Shown one piece after another: positions 28,270-36,774 of a DNA stretch of 64,000 nt. The notes under the pieces are model-generated. The model searched no databases, was not told where the DNA came from, and saw only the letters and a program-made list of their open reading frames with translations. This DNA comes from Xaviernesmea rhizosphaerae (GTDB taxonomy: Bacteria > Pseudomonadota > Alphaproteobacteria > Rhizobiales > Rhizobiaceae): positions 143,556 to 207,555 of the forward strand of contig NZ_MKIO01000041.1 in assembly GCF_001938945.1 (NCBI RefSeq), written 5' to 3'. Position numbers and translations under genes: made by a program. Positions within the stretch are counted from its first letter, which is position 1, and every line of letters begins with the position of its first letter.

Positions 28270-29337
28270 TCACACCGCTTGCGCCAGCGCGGAGGTGCCT
28301 GCATGGCGGCGGGCGAGCGCCACCACATGCGGCAGGCCCTCCATGACGAGGTCGTAATCCTGCACGAAGTCGATCAGGCAGGCGATTTCGTCGATCCCGG
28401 CCGCCGCCAGCGCCTCCACCGTGCCGCCGACGCTCTCCGGCGTGCCGATCAGCGACCGGCCCTTGATGAAACCGTCGATGCCGAAGCGGATCAGGCTGTC
28501 GAGATCGTCCTCGCTGAAATGATCCAGCGTGATGTCGAGGCCCATGCTGCGGGCAAGGCCCTCCAGCAGGTGGTAATGCGTCTTGAGATAGTGGCTGAAC
28601 GGCCCCTGCACCTTGGCGCGAACCGTCTCCTCATCCTGCCCGAGGAAGGTGTGCACCATGATCGTCACCGTGCCGGAGGCGGGATCGTGCCCATGCTTTT
28701 CCAGGGACTGGCGGTAGGCGGCGATCTTCGGCGCCAGGCTCTCCAGCGTCTCGCCCAGAAGCGCGGTGAGCACGTTGATGCCGCGCCGGCCAGCCTCGAC
28801 AAAAGTCTCCGTCGACTGGCAGGCAACCCAGAAGGGCACGCGCGGCTGCACGGGACGCGGCAGGGTCTTCGCCTCCACGCGGTTGCCGTCGGCATCCTCG
28901 AAACCCACGCTCTCGCCCGCCAGAAGCTGGGTCACCTGATCATAGGCGCGCCACATCGCGCTGCGGCGGCTGCCATGCGGCGTCTGCGACAGCACGAATT
29001 CGTCGCGCGTCCAGCCGGAGGCGATGGCGACGCCGGCCCTGCCCTGCGAGAGATTGTCGACCACGGCCACCTCCTCCGCCACCCGCACGGGGTGGTGCAG
29101 CGGCAGGACGATGCTGCCCGAGCGCAGCTGGATCCGCCTGGTGATCATGGACAGCGCAGCGTGCAGCGTGGACGGATTGGGATAGAGCCCGCCGAACGCA
29201 TGGAAATGCCGCTCGGGCAGCCAGAGCGCCGTCAGGCCCTTGGCATCGGCGAAGCGGGCGCTGTCCATCAGAAGGCGGTAGCGCTGGCCGCTGGCGCCAA
29301 GGCCATCGCCGTCGAAGTAGAAAAGGCTGAATTTCAT
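28270..29337 (-). CDS. MupA/Atu3671-family FMN-dependent luciferase-like monooxygenase
   Basis: This 355-residue LLM protein starts MKFSLFYFDGDGLG and has ADAKGLTALWLPERHFHAFG, SGSIVLPLHHPVRVAEE and GVAIASGWTRDEF. These fit the secondary-metabolite LLM family named after MupA and Agrobacterium Atu3671, found stand-alone or embedded in NRPS/PKS loci. In the fabrubactin pathway a flavin monooxygenase of this locus (FbnE) was proposed to drive Favorskii-like backbone rearrangement giving alpha-hydroxycarboxylate iron ligands. The same role is inferred here. GAGGGA precedes the ATG. It lies between the PKS and the NRPS on the minus arm. No dedicated flavin reductase gene is adjacent. Confidence 0.88.
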   Translation of the reverse strand: MKFSLFYFDGDGLGASGQRYRLLMDSARFADAKGLTALWLPERHFHAFGGLYPNPSTLHAALSMITRRIQLRSGSIVLPLHHPVRVAEEVAVVDNLSQGRAGVAIASGWTRDEFVLSQTPHGSRRSAMWRAYDQVTQLLAGESVGFEDADGNRVEAKTLPRPVQPRVPFWVACQSTETFVEAGRRGINVLTALLGETLESLAPKIAAYRQSLEKHGHDPASGTVTIMVHTFLGQDEETVRAKVQGPFSHYLKTHYHLLEGLARSMGLDITLDHFSEDDLDSLIRFGIDGFIKGRSLIGTPESVGGTVEALAAAGIDEIACLIDFVQDYDLVMEGLPHVVALARRHAGTSALAQAV

Positions 29338-29404
29338 GATCGTCCCTCATCTGTCGTAAAGTCGGGGTCTGTCGCGAGAGCGGCGCCCGTGACCAGCTGT
29401 CGCT

Positions 29405-32400
29405 TCAGGCCTCTCGGCGCCGGCCACCGGCCTCGATGTCGTCAAGCAGGGCGGCGACCGCCGCCGCCTCGTCTTCCGCCTCGGCGATCCGTTCGCGAAG
29501 GATCGCGGCCAGGCCCCGGATCGTCGGGGCGTCGAACAGCAGCGCGCGCATCGGCAGCTCGGTGGAAAACTGCTTGCGCAGCCGTGTCACCACCTGCACG
29601 GCCAGCAGCGAATGGCCGCCAAGCTCGAAGAAATTGTCGTCGATGCCGATGGGGGTGATGCCCAGCAGCTCGCCCATCACTTCGGCCACTACCTGTTCCA
29701 CCGGGTCGCCCGGCGCGACGAAGGCGGCCGTCACCCGCTGACGCCCGGTGCCGTTCGCCGTCGGCAGCACCGTTGCACCACGGGGCGCATCCGTGGCCGC
29801 GCGCCCGCGGCGTTCGATCCCTTCCGCCGTCACGGCGAGGCGGGGGAGATCGGGACGGGCAAGCACCGCTTGCGTCACCCGCCATACCTCATCGCTGTCG
29901 AATGCATGCGCATGAAGGCCATTGGCGCTGTCGCGGGCCTCGCCATCGGCCAGGCAGGTGTCCCAGTCGATCGCCTGCCAGAGCGGAACGGCCGACCCGC
30001 GCTGCCCCTCGGCGAAGGCGGCCAGGAAGCTGTTGGCGCCGGCATAGGCGGCAAGCCCGGCCCCGCCGACCAGCGTGGACAAAGAGGATTGCACCAGCAC
30101 GAAGGCGGCCGTGCTGTCCGCCAGCACCTGCGCCAGCGCTTCGATCCCGCCGATCTTGGTGGCGAAGAGGCTGGCGGTGCGCGCCGGCTCCAGCTCGGCA
30201 AGTGGGCAATGATAGGCGTCGCCCATGCCGGATGTGTGGAACACGCCATGGATCGGCCCGAAGGAGGCCTGCGCCTGTGCGAGATCCCGGCGCAGCCACC
30301 CGGCATCGGCAAGGTCGCCCGACAGAAGCAGATAGTCCGTCCCGGGCCTGCCGATGTCGCGCAGCGCCCGGATCATGCGGCTGACGGGATGCTGCGGGCT
30401 GTGGGAGGCGAGCCAACGTTCCCAGTCCTGTTCAGGCGGAAGGCCCTTCTGTCCGGCGAAGATCACCCGCGCGCCGAGCCGCGTGACCAGCGCGCGGGCA
30501 TAGACCAGCGCGAGACCATCGACGAGATCGCCCGTCACGAGATAGGTGGCGCCGGCGCGCAAGGGATGGCCTGGCGACCCCTTCTGCGCGAGCTCTCCCG
30601 GCTGAAGGGTGTCGCCCGCCTCCGTCATCGGGGCTGTCGCCTGCGTCTGCGTGAAGACGAAGCCGGCGCGCAGCGCGGAGACGGCATGGGCCGGCTGGAA
30701 CGGGCGCAGCAGGCTTTCGCGCAAAGCCGGCACAGGCCCTGCCCCTGCCCCTGCCCCTGCCCCTGATGACGTAAGGTCGATGCTGCGGCAGGCCAGTCCG
30801 GCAATTTCCTGCGGCAGAACGCGCAGCGTGCCGAGCACCATGGCCGCATGCGGCTGAAGGCGCTCTGTGCCGGTGACACTATGCAGCCCCTCGGCTAGCA
30901 CGGTCACCAGAGGTGCGGTCATAGGCGGCATGGGGGAAGAGGCCCCGGCCTCCGGCAACAGGGCCAAAGCCTCATTGAGCGCCTGACCGAGCGCGAGCGT
31001 GCTGGCATAGGCGACATCCGGTGCGGAACCTGGGATAAGCGCGAAACCATTGACGATCTGGTCCGGCATCAGCCCCCGCCCGGACAGGGCAGCGAAAAGC
31101 GCGCGGTAGCTCTCCCTGTCTGCCGGAGCGACCGCGTAGCCCCGCCCGGTCGCGGCAAAGGTCGCCCCGGCCTCGACCTCGATCGTGCGGATCGGCTCCG
31201 GCAGCGGACCGATCCGCTCGGCCAGCGTCGCGCCGCCCAGCAGCAGCCAGACCGCCTCCTTGGCCGGAGGTGGCGCTGTTACGGGACCGCGCGTCCAGAC
31301 CGGCTGGTAGAACCATTTCTCGAACGAAGCGCGCCCCGCTTCCGACTGGCTTCCCGCCTCCCGCGCGGCCGGCGGGATGTCGAAGGCGATGCGCTGGAAC
31401 GGATAGGTCGGCAGGCCCACCCGGCGATGCGGCCCTTCCGCCCGCCAGGCCGACCAGTCCAGCTCCATGCCGGCAATCCAGAGGTCGGCCGCCGCGAGGC
31501 GGAGGTGATCGGCAGGCAGTCGCGGCGATGCCGCATCGGGCAGCGTGGCGATCGCCCGCGCATCCGCGCCGGCCTGCTGGCGGGCGAGCCGGGTCAGCGT
31601 CTCCTGCGGCCCGACCTCCAGCAGCAACGCATGCGGCAGCGCCAGAGCCTTGGCGAGAGCAGGGCCGAACAGCACGGTCTGGCGCAGATGCGCGACCCAA
31701 TAGGCCGGATCGGTCGCCTGTTCCGGGCGCAGCCAGTCGCCCGTGAGGTTGGAGAGAATATCGATCCCGGGCGGATGAAGCGGGACATCCGCGAGAACCT
31801 TCGCGAAATCCGCGAGCGCCGGCTCCATCATCGCACTGTGGAAGGCATGGGCTGTGCGCAAACGCTTAGACCCGATGCCGCTGCGGTCGAACCGGGCGGC
31901 AAGCGCGTCGATCGCCGCGCTTTTTCCAGAGAGCACGGTGCTGCGCGGGCCGTTCACGGCCGCGAGATCGATGTCCGGCGAGACAAAGGCGCGCGCCTCC
32001 GCCTCCGACAGCATGACCGAGAGCATGGCGCCAGGCGCGCAGGCCTGCATCAGCCGCCCGCGTGCGCACACAAGCCGGGCGGCATCCGGCAGCGAGAACA
32101 CGCCGGCAAGGCAGGCGGCGACATATTCGCCGAGGCTGTGGCCCAGCATGGCCCGTGGGGTCACGCCCTTGGCCTGCCACATCCGCGCCAGCGCGTAATC
32201 GACAGCAAACAGCGCCGGCTGGGTCACCTCGGTGCGGTCGAGCCTGTCGCTTTCCTCCCCGAACAGGGCTGCAGCGAGGTCGAGCTCGGGTGGAAAGGCG
32301 GCGAGGTAATCCTCGATGGCGGCGCGAAAGGCCGGCTCCGCCTCCAGAAGCCCGCGGGCCATGCGCCGATGCTGCGCGCCCTGGCCGGGAAAGAGGAAGA

Positions 32401-34099
32401 CGAGGCTTGGCTCGCCGCCGAGAACCTGGCCGGAACGGTAATCCGCGCCCGCGCCGGCTGCCCACTGGCGGGCGGCCTCCGCGCGGTCGCGCGCCAGCAC
32501 AACGGCGCGGTGGGGCATGGGTCGGCGGCCGGCCTGGAGGGTGAAGGCGATGTCACCGAGGCACGGCGCAGGGTCTGCGCCTTTTTCCAGGGCGATGGCC
32601 AGTGCTTTGCGGGCGGCTGCCAGCGCGTCTGCAGAGCGGGCGGAAAGCGGAAGCAGCTGTGCGGCATTTGGCGTTGTGACGGTTGCCGGGGAAGCGCTCG
32701 GGCCTTCCTCGATGATCAGATGGGCATTCATGCCGCCCATGCCGAAGGCGCTGATGGCGGCACGGCGCGGCCTGTTGGCGGGAGCTGCCCAGTCCTGGGC
32801 CTTTGCGACGACGTGGAAGGGCCCGCCGGCAAAGTCGATGGCCGGATTGGCGGCGGTAAAATGGAGGCTCGCCGGCAGGCGGCGATGGCGCAGCGCCAGG
32901 ATGGTCTTGATCAGGCCGCCCATGCCGGCGGCAACGTCCATATGGCCGAGATTGCCCTTGACGGAGCCGATGGCGCAGCTGCGCCCCGCCTTGGCGAAAT
33001 CGGGGCCATAGACCTTGTTCAGCGCCGCGATCTCGATCGGATCGCCCATCGCCGTCGCGGTCCCATGCGCCTCGACATAGTCGATCTCGCAAGGGTCGAT
33101 CCGCGCATCCGCCAGCGCCGCTTCCAGCACCTCCACCTGGCCGGAGACGCTCGGCGCCGTCAGCCCCACCTTGGCCGCGCCATCATTGCCGATGGCCGAT
33201 CCGCGCAGCACGGCATGGATCGTGTCGCCATCCGCAAGAGCCGCGCTCAGCCTTTTCAGAACCACCACGCCGACGCCATTGGTGAAGACAGTGCCCCTGG
33301 CATCGGCATCGAAGGGACGGCAGAGGCCATCGGGCGAGGCGATTCCCTCGCTCCTGTAGACATAGCCTTCCGGCCGCGTCTGCCCGATGGCCACCGCCCC
33401 AGCCAGCGCCATGTCCGCCTCGCCGGCGAGAAGCGCGCGGGCGGCGAGATGCACCGCCACGAGCGAGGTGGCGCAGGTGGCCTGCACGCCGAGCGTCGGC
33501 CCCTTGAGATCGAGGTGATAGGCCGTGCGGGCGGCGACCATGCCGATGACATTGCCGAGGCCCGCCTGGAGCGGATCGGTCTCCTCCCGCAGCGTCGGAT
33601 TGGCGCGCAGCTCACTGAAATGGTGGTTCAGCGCCGCGCCAGCATAGACGCCGATCCGCCCGGCCGATCCACCGCGCCCGTCATAGCCGGCATGTTCCAG
33701 CGCCGCCCAGGCGCATTCGAGAAAGACGCGCTGCTGCGGATCGAGCAGCGCCGCATCCCTCGGCGAATAGCCGAAGAAGGCGGCATCGAAGGCCGTGGGC
33801 TCGGGAAAACTGCCCCAGACCGGCACGTAATCCGCCTGCCCCGCCCGCTCCGGCGCCACCCCTGCCCTTGCCAGCTCGGCGGCATTGACCGGCCTCAAGC
33901 CGCTGCGGCCATCCTCCAGCAAGTCCCACAGGGCTTCGGCCGTGTCGGCGCCGGGAAAGCGGCCGGCAAGGCCGATGATGGCCACCCGCTCGTCGCGCTG
34001 GCCCTGCAGCGTTTCAAGCCGCGCGCGGGCCTCGCGGAGAACGGCCAGGATGGCCTCCTGATCGATGGCTTCGGGCTTCGGCGTTTCGGCATGGGTCAT
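29405..34099 (-). CDS. Type I polyketide synthase, KS-AT-KR(degenerate)-ACP
   Basis: This 1564-residue single-module PKS has a KS with Cys near residue 209 in the unusual context ATCATS, EAHGTATAMGD near 344 and GNLGH near 385. The AT has GHSLGE near 653 and HAFHS near 750, which indicate malonyl-CoA. A KR-like region lies at about 1185-1400 and an ACP at LGGHSLLA near 1498. The KR keeps the Ser and Tyr region (VQSSLS, AAYAGAN), but its nucleotide loop reads TGDLVDGLAL instead of TGGxGxLG, so reduction is doubtful. An in-frame hexanucleotide repeat (30741-30764) encodes an Ala-Gly linker. It probably extends the acyl chain from the FAAL-ACP upstream. The ATG follows an AGGA site. Confidence 0.94.
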   Translation of the reverse strand: MTHAETPKPEAIDQEAILAVLREARARLETLQGQRDERVAIIGLAGRFPGADTAEALWDLLEDGRSGLRPVNAAELARAGVAPERAGQADYVPVWGSFPEPTAFDAAFFGYSPRDAALLDPQQRVFLECAWAALEHAGYDGRGGSAGRIGVYAGAALNHHFSELRANPTLREETDPLQAGLGNVIGMVAARTAYHLDLKGPTLGVQATCATSLVAVHLAARALLAGEADMALAGAVAIGQTRPEGYVYRSEGIASPDGLCRPFDADARGTVFTNGVGVVVLKRLSAALADGDTIHAVLRGSAIGNDGAAKVGLTAPSVSGQVEVLEAALADARIDPCEIDYVEAHGTATAMGDPIEIAALNKVYGPDFAKAGRSCAIGSVKGNLGHMDVAAGMGGLIKTILALRHRRLPASLHFTAANPAIDFAGGPFHVVAKAQDWAAPANRPRRAAISAFGMGGMNAHLIIEEGPSASPATVTTPNAAQLLPLSARSADALAAARKALAIALEKGADPAPCLGDIAFTLQAGRRPMPHRAVVLARDRAEAARQWAAGAGADYRSGQVLGGEPSLVFLFPGQGAQHRRMARGLLEAEPAFRAAIEDYLAAFPPELDLAAALFGEESDRLDRTEVTQPALFAVDYALARMWQAKGVTPRAMLGHSLGEYVAACLAGVFSLPDAARLVCARGRLMQACAPGAMLSVMLSEAEARAFVSPDIDLAAVNGPRSTVLSGKSAAIDALAARFDRSGIGSKRLRTAHAFHSAMMEPALADFAKVLADVPLHPPGIDILSNLTGDWLRPEQATDPAYWVAHLRQTVLFGPALAKALALPHALLLEVGPQETLTRLARQQAGADARAIATLPDAASPRLPADHLRLAAADLWIAGMELDWSAWRAEGPHRRVGLPTYPFQRIAFDIPPAAREAGSQSEAGRASFEKWFYQPVWTRGPVTAPPPAKEAVWLLLGGATLAERIGPLPEPIRTIEVEAGATFAATGRGYAVAPADRESYRALFAALSGRGLMPDQIVNGFALIPGSAPDVAYASTLALGQALNEALALLPEAGASSPMPPMTAPLVTVLAEGLHSVTGTERLQPHAAMVLGTLRVLPQEIAGLACRSIDLTSSGAGAGAGAGPVPALRESLLRPFQPAHAVSALRAGFVFTQTQATAPMTEAGDTLQPGELAQKGSPGHPLRAGATYLVTGDLVDGLALVYARALVTRLGARVIFAGQKGLPPEQDWERWLASHSPQHPVSRMIRALRDIGRPGTDYLLLSGDLADAGWLRRDLAQAQASFGPIHGVFHTSGMGDAYHCPLAELEPARTASLFATKIGGIEALAQVLADSTAAFVLVQSSLSTLVGGAGLAAYAGANSFLAAFAEGQRGSAVPLWQAIDWDTCLADGEARDSANGLHAHAFDSDEVWRVTQAVLARPDLPRLAVTAEGIERRGRAATDAPRGATVLPTANGTGRQRVTAAFVAPGDPVEQVVAEVMGELLGITPIGIDDNFFELGGHSLLAVQVVTRLRKQFSTELPMRALLFDAPTIRGLAAILRERIAEAEDEAAAVAALLDDIEAGGRRREA
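30741..30764. repeat. In-frame hexanucleotide tandem repeat inside PKS
   Basis: Four exact tandem copies of GCCCCT (plus strand) with a partial fifth on the left encode an alternating Ala-Gly run in the PKS linker before the KR-like domain. Because the unit is 6 nt, copy-number change would lengthen or shorten the linker without a frameshift. Confidence 0.85.
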
Positions 34100-34203
34100 C
34101 AGCGGTCATCCTGCGGCAGGGGCGTCTCGGAGCCCCGCGCGCGGGCTGCGCGCCGGGCCGGATGGAGTGTGGAAATGGGGGCACGCGGCGCCCGGCTTCG
34201 GCG

Positions 34204-36456
34204 TCAGCCGGCCCGGCCGGAGCCGAGCAGCGCCTTCAGCGCCGCAAGCTCCGCGGCGATGGCCGACTGTGCCGGAGGCGGCACGGGGCGCGGCAAGGCC
34301 TCCTCGGCCGGCGGATCGACCTCAGCCTCGAGCAGGGCGTGGAGATGGTCCGCCAGCCGCGCGATGGTCGGATATTCAAAGATCAGGGTCGGGCGCAGCG
34401 GCAGGCCAAGCTCGCGCTCGATGGTCGCGCCAAGGGTGACGAGGGCGACGGAATCCAGCCCGAGATCGAAAAAGCCGGCCGAGGCATCCGGAAGCCGGCC
34501 CGGATCGAGCCGGGCGAGATGGGCCACATCCTCCTGAAGCAGGGTCCGCAGCATCTGCCGCCGGCGCGCGGGCTGCATCTCGGCGAGCCTTTGCTGCCAG
34601 CCCGGCCCGACCTCGCTGCGCGCCGGCGCGAACATCTGGCCCGGCTGCGCATCCCACCGCGCGACGATGCGCAGATCGCCATCGATCAGGCCTTGGCGGC
34701 AGGCGAAGCGGCGCACCTTGCCGCTGGGCGTGCGCGGCAGGCTGGAGGGGCGCAGCAGCGCAATGACGGCCGCCTTGAGATGATGATGGCGCGACACGGC
34801 CGCGCGCACGGCATCGATGACGGCAGGCGCATCGAGATCGCGCAGGCCCTCGCGCGTCAGCTCGCAGACGACGCCCACCTGCTCTTCCTCCTCGATCTCG
34901 ATCGCAAAGACGCCGGCCCGCCCCTGCGCCAGCGCGGGATGGCTGGAAAAGACGCTCTGCTCGATGTCTTCGGGATGATGATTCTGGCCGCGGATGATGA
35001 TGAGATCCTTCAGCCGGCCGGTAATGTAGATCTGGCCATCGAGCATGAAGCCGAGATCGCCGGTGCGCCGCCAGCCGCCAGTGCCGTCGAGCGTCTGATC
35101 GAAGCTCTCGGCATTCAGCCTTGCGCGGCCCCAATAGCCGGGCGTGACATTCGGGCCGCGGATCCAGATTTCGCCCACCTCACCTTCCGCCACGCGCGCG
35201 CCGCGCTCGGGATCGACGAAGGCGAGATCCAGCCCCTCCGCCGGCTGTCCGCAGCCGGCCAGCTCCATCGCCACCCCCTCGGCAATCCCTTCGGCAAGGC
35301 GCGCCGCAACGGCGCGGCCCTCGCCCACCAGGGCCTGACGATCGACGGCGAGGATACGCGGCGGCTCCTGCGGCGCGCCGCCGGTCTGGAACAGCGTCGC
35401 CTCCGCCTGTCCATAGCAGCAGTAGAAGGCATCCCACGAAAAGCCGTGGGGGGCGAAGGCCGCCGCGAAGCGCTTCAGCGTCTTCGGGCGGATCGGCTCG
35501 GCGCCATTATAGGCGATGCGGATCGCGGAAAGGTCGAGGCCGGGCATGGCGTCGGGCGCGGCTTTTTCGGCGCAATGTTCATAGGCGAAATTCGGCCCGC
35601 CGATCACCGTTGCGCGAACATGGCTCGCCAGCTCCAGAAAGCGCAGCGGCCGGCGCAGGAAGGCGGCCGGCGCCATCAGCGCGACCGGAAAGCCGTTGAA
35701 GACGGGCGAGAGCAGGCCGTCGATCAGCCCCATGTCGTGATAATGCGGCAGCCAGCAGGCGGAGCGATCATTGTCGCTATAGCGGAAGGCGCGGCTGATC
35801 TGCGCGAGATTGGCGATCAGATTGCCATGCGTCACCATCACGCCCTTGGGATCGCTGGTGGAGCCGGAGGTATATTGCAGGAAGGCGACCTGCCGGGGGC
35901 CGAGGGGAGCAGGGGCGAGCGGCTCCTCGCCGGCGGGGCGCGGCTGCGTCGCATCGGCCGCCGGCGGCGACAGGCAGAAGCCATGGCCGATTGCGCGCAT
36001 AAGTGGTTCCAGCGGCTCGGCCAGTTCCGGCGCGCAGACAATGCCGGCAATGCCGGCATCGCGGGCGATATGCAACCAGCGGCGGATGCCGTCGGCGCGG
36101 CGCGGGGCCGGCACAGGCACCGGAACCGTGCCGGCATAGAGGCAGCCGAAGAAGGCGGCGACGAAGCCGAGACCCGGCGGATAGACGACGAGAATGCGTG
36201 CGCCAGCCGTGACGAAACCCTGCCGCCGCAGCGTCATCGCCACCGCCTGGCTGCGGTCCCGCAACTCCGCCCAGCTCCATCCGTCAAAGCGGCCATCGGC
36301 GATCGACGCGGCGTCATCGTGGAAAAAGCGCATGGTCGGCGCGCCCTCGCAGAGCGCCGCCCTCTTCTCAAGATATTGAACAATCGAGAGAAAGCCGTCC
36401 TCTTTCAGATCAGGCACCGTCGTCGTCAACCTGTTGTGCAAACTACGTCCCTCCAT
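34204..36456 (-). CDS. Fatty acyl-AMP ligase fused to acyl carrier protein (FAAL-ACP)
   Basis: In this 750-residue protein, residues about 20-590 form an adenylating domain of the FAAL type. It has YTSGSTSDPKGVMVTHGN near 199, WLPHYHDMGLIDGLL, GGPNFAYE and TGDLGF, the HDMGL/PNFAYE pattern being typical of FAALs rather than CoA ligases. Residues about 640-710 are an ACP (FFDLGLDSVALVTL, Ser near 666). It would activate a fatty acid as acyl-AMP and load it on its own ACP to start the siderophore chain. It is the first gene of the minus arm, 318 nt from the divergent plus arm and downstream of the IRO-type operator. A GAGGA lies directly before the ATG. Confidence 0.93.
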   Translation of the reverse strand: MEGRSLHNRLTTTVPDLKEDGFLSIVQYLEKRAALCEGAPTMRFFHDDAASIADGRFDGWSWAELRDRSQAVAMTLRRQGFVTAGARILVVYPPGLGFVAAFFGCLYAGTVPVPVPAPRRADGIRRWLHIARDAGIAGIVCAPELAEPLEPLMRAIGHGFCLSPPAADATQPRPAGEEPLAPAPLGPRQVAFLQYTSGSTSDPKGVMVTHGNLIANLAQISRAFRYSDNDRSACWLPHYHDMGLIDGLLSPVFNGFPVALMAPAAFLRRPLRFLELASHVRATVIGGPNFAYEHCAEKAAPDAMPGLDLSAIRIAYNGAEPIRPKTLKRFAAAFAPHGFSWDAFYCCYGQAEATLFQTGGAPQEPPRILAVDRQALVGEGRAVAARLAEGIAEGVAMELAGCGQPAEGLDLAFVDPERGARVAEGEVGEIWIRGPNVTPGYWGRARLNAESFDQTLDGTGGWRRTGDLGFMLDGQIYITGRLKDLIIIRGQNHHPEDIEQSVFSSHPALAQGRAGVFAIEIEEEEQVGVVCELTREGLRDLDAPAVIDAVRAAVSRHHHLKAAVIALLRPSSLPRTPSGKVRRFACRQGLIDGDLRIVARWDAQPGQMFAPARSEVGPGWQQRLAEMQPARRRQMLRTLLQEDVAHLARLDPGRLPDASAGFFDLGLDSVALVTLGATIERELGLPLRPTLIFEYPTIARLADHLHALLEAEVDPPAEEALPRPVPPPAQSAIAAELAALKALLGSGRAG

Positions 36457-36561
36457 TCCTCAGCCGAGAAACCATGAGGCCGACAAGATATCCGCAGGAC
36501 ACCTGTCGGCTTGCCGCGGATGCGGATTCCCGGCGCTCGGCTGCTGGCCCAAACCAGCTTT

Positions 36562-36590
36562 TTGCCGTCGAATTCCCTCTTGCATATAAT
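36562..36590 (+). promoter_or_regulatory. Sigma70 promoter of the plus siderophore arm
   Basis: TTGCCG (36562-36567), a 17-nt spacer and a perfect TATAAT (36585-36590) form a good promoter. It would start transcription near 36597, inside the TGA-N9-TCA palindrome, leaving a leader of about 178 nt before the NRPS ATG. The rest of 36457-36774 shows no gene. Confidence 0.65.
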
Positions 36591-36609
36591 TCTTGAATAT
36601 CATAGTCAA
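36581..36609 (-). promoter_or_regulatory. Probable promoter of the minus siderophore arm
   Basis: Reading the minus strand, TTGACT (plus 36604-36609), a 17-nt spacer and TATGCA (plus 36581-36586) make a plausible promoter for FAAL-ACP and the genes after it. It overlaps both the plus-strand promoter and the IRO-type palindrome. Confidence 0.5.
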
Positions 36610-36611
36610 GA
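36591..36611. promoter_or_regulatory. IRO-box operator (RirA-type, TGA-N9-TCA)
   Basis: TCTTGA (36591-36596), 9 nt, TCAAGA (36606-36611) is a perfect 6-bp inverted repeat with exactly the TGA-N9-TCA spacing of the rhizobial iron-responsive operator bound by RirA. It sits just after the plus-strand -10 and between the minus-strand -35 and -10, so a bound repressor would block both arms when iron is plentiful. Binding by RirA is inferred; no rirA gene is in the window. Confidence 0.65.
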
Positions 36612-36774
36612 TTTCAGACGGAGCGAAAGCACTGACTTTCGCTTGGAGGCAGAAGTTATCCGAGGTTGCAATGACGACCAGAAGCGCACTTTCAGAAGCG
36701 GCCGATGCCGCGTCCGATCCGGCGCGTCATGCGTGTTCTTTCGTGCGTAATTCGAGCGTGACAGGAGCGGGCGC

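Noticed and set aside
21607..34537. Several long plus-strand frames (21607-23211, 23788-26844, 26857-29658, 31427-34537)
   Set aside because: All are shadows of the minus-strand NRPS and PKS genes, whose catalytic motifs are intact.
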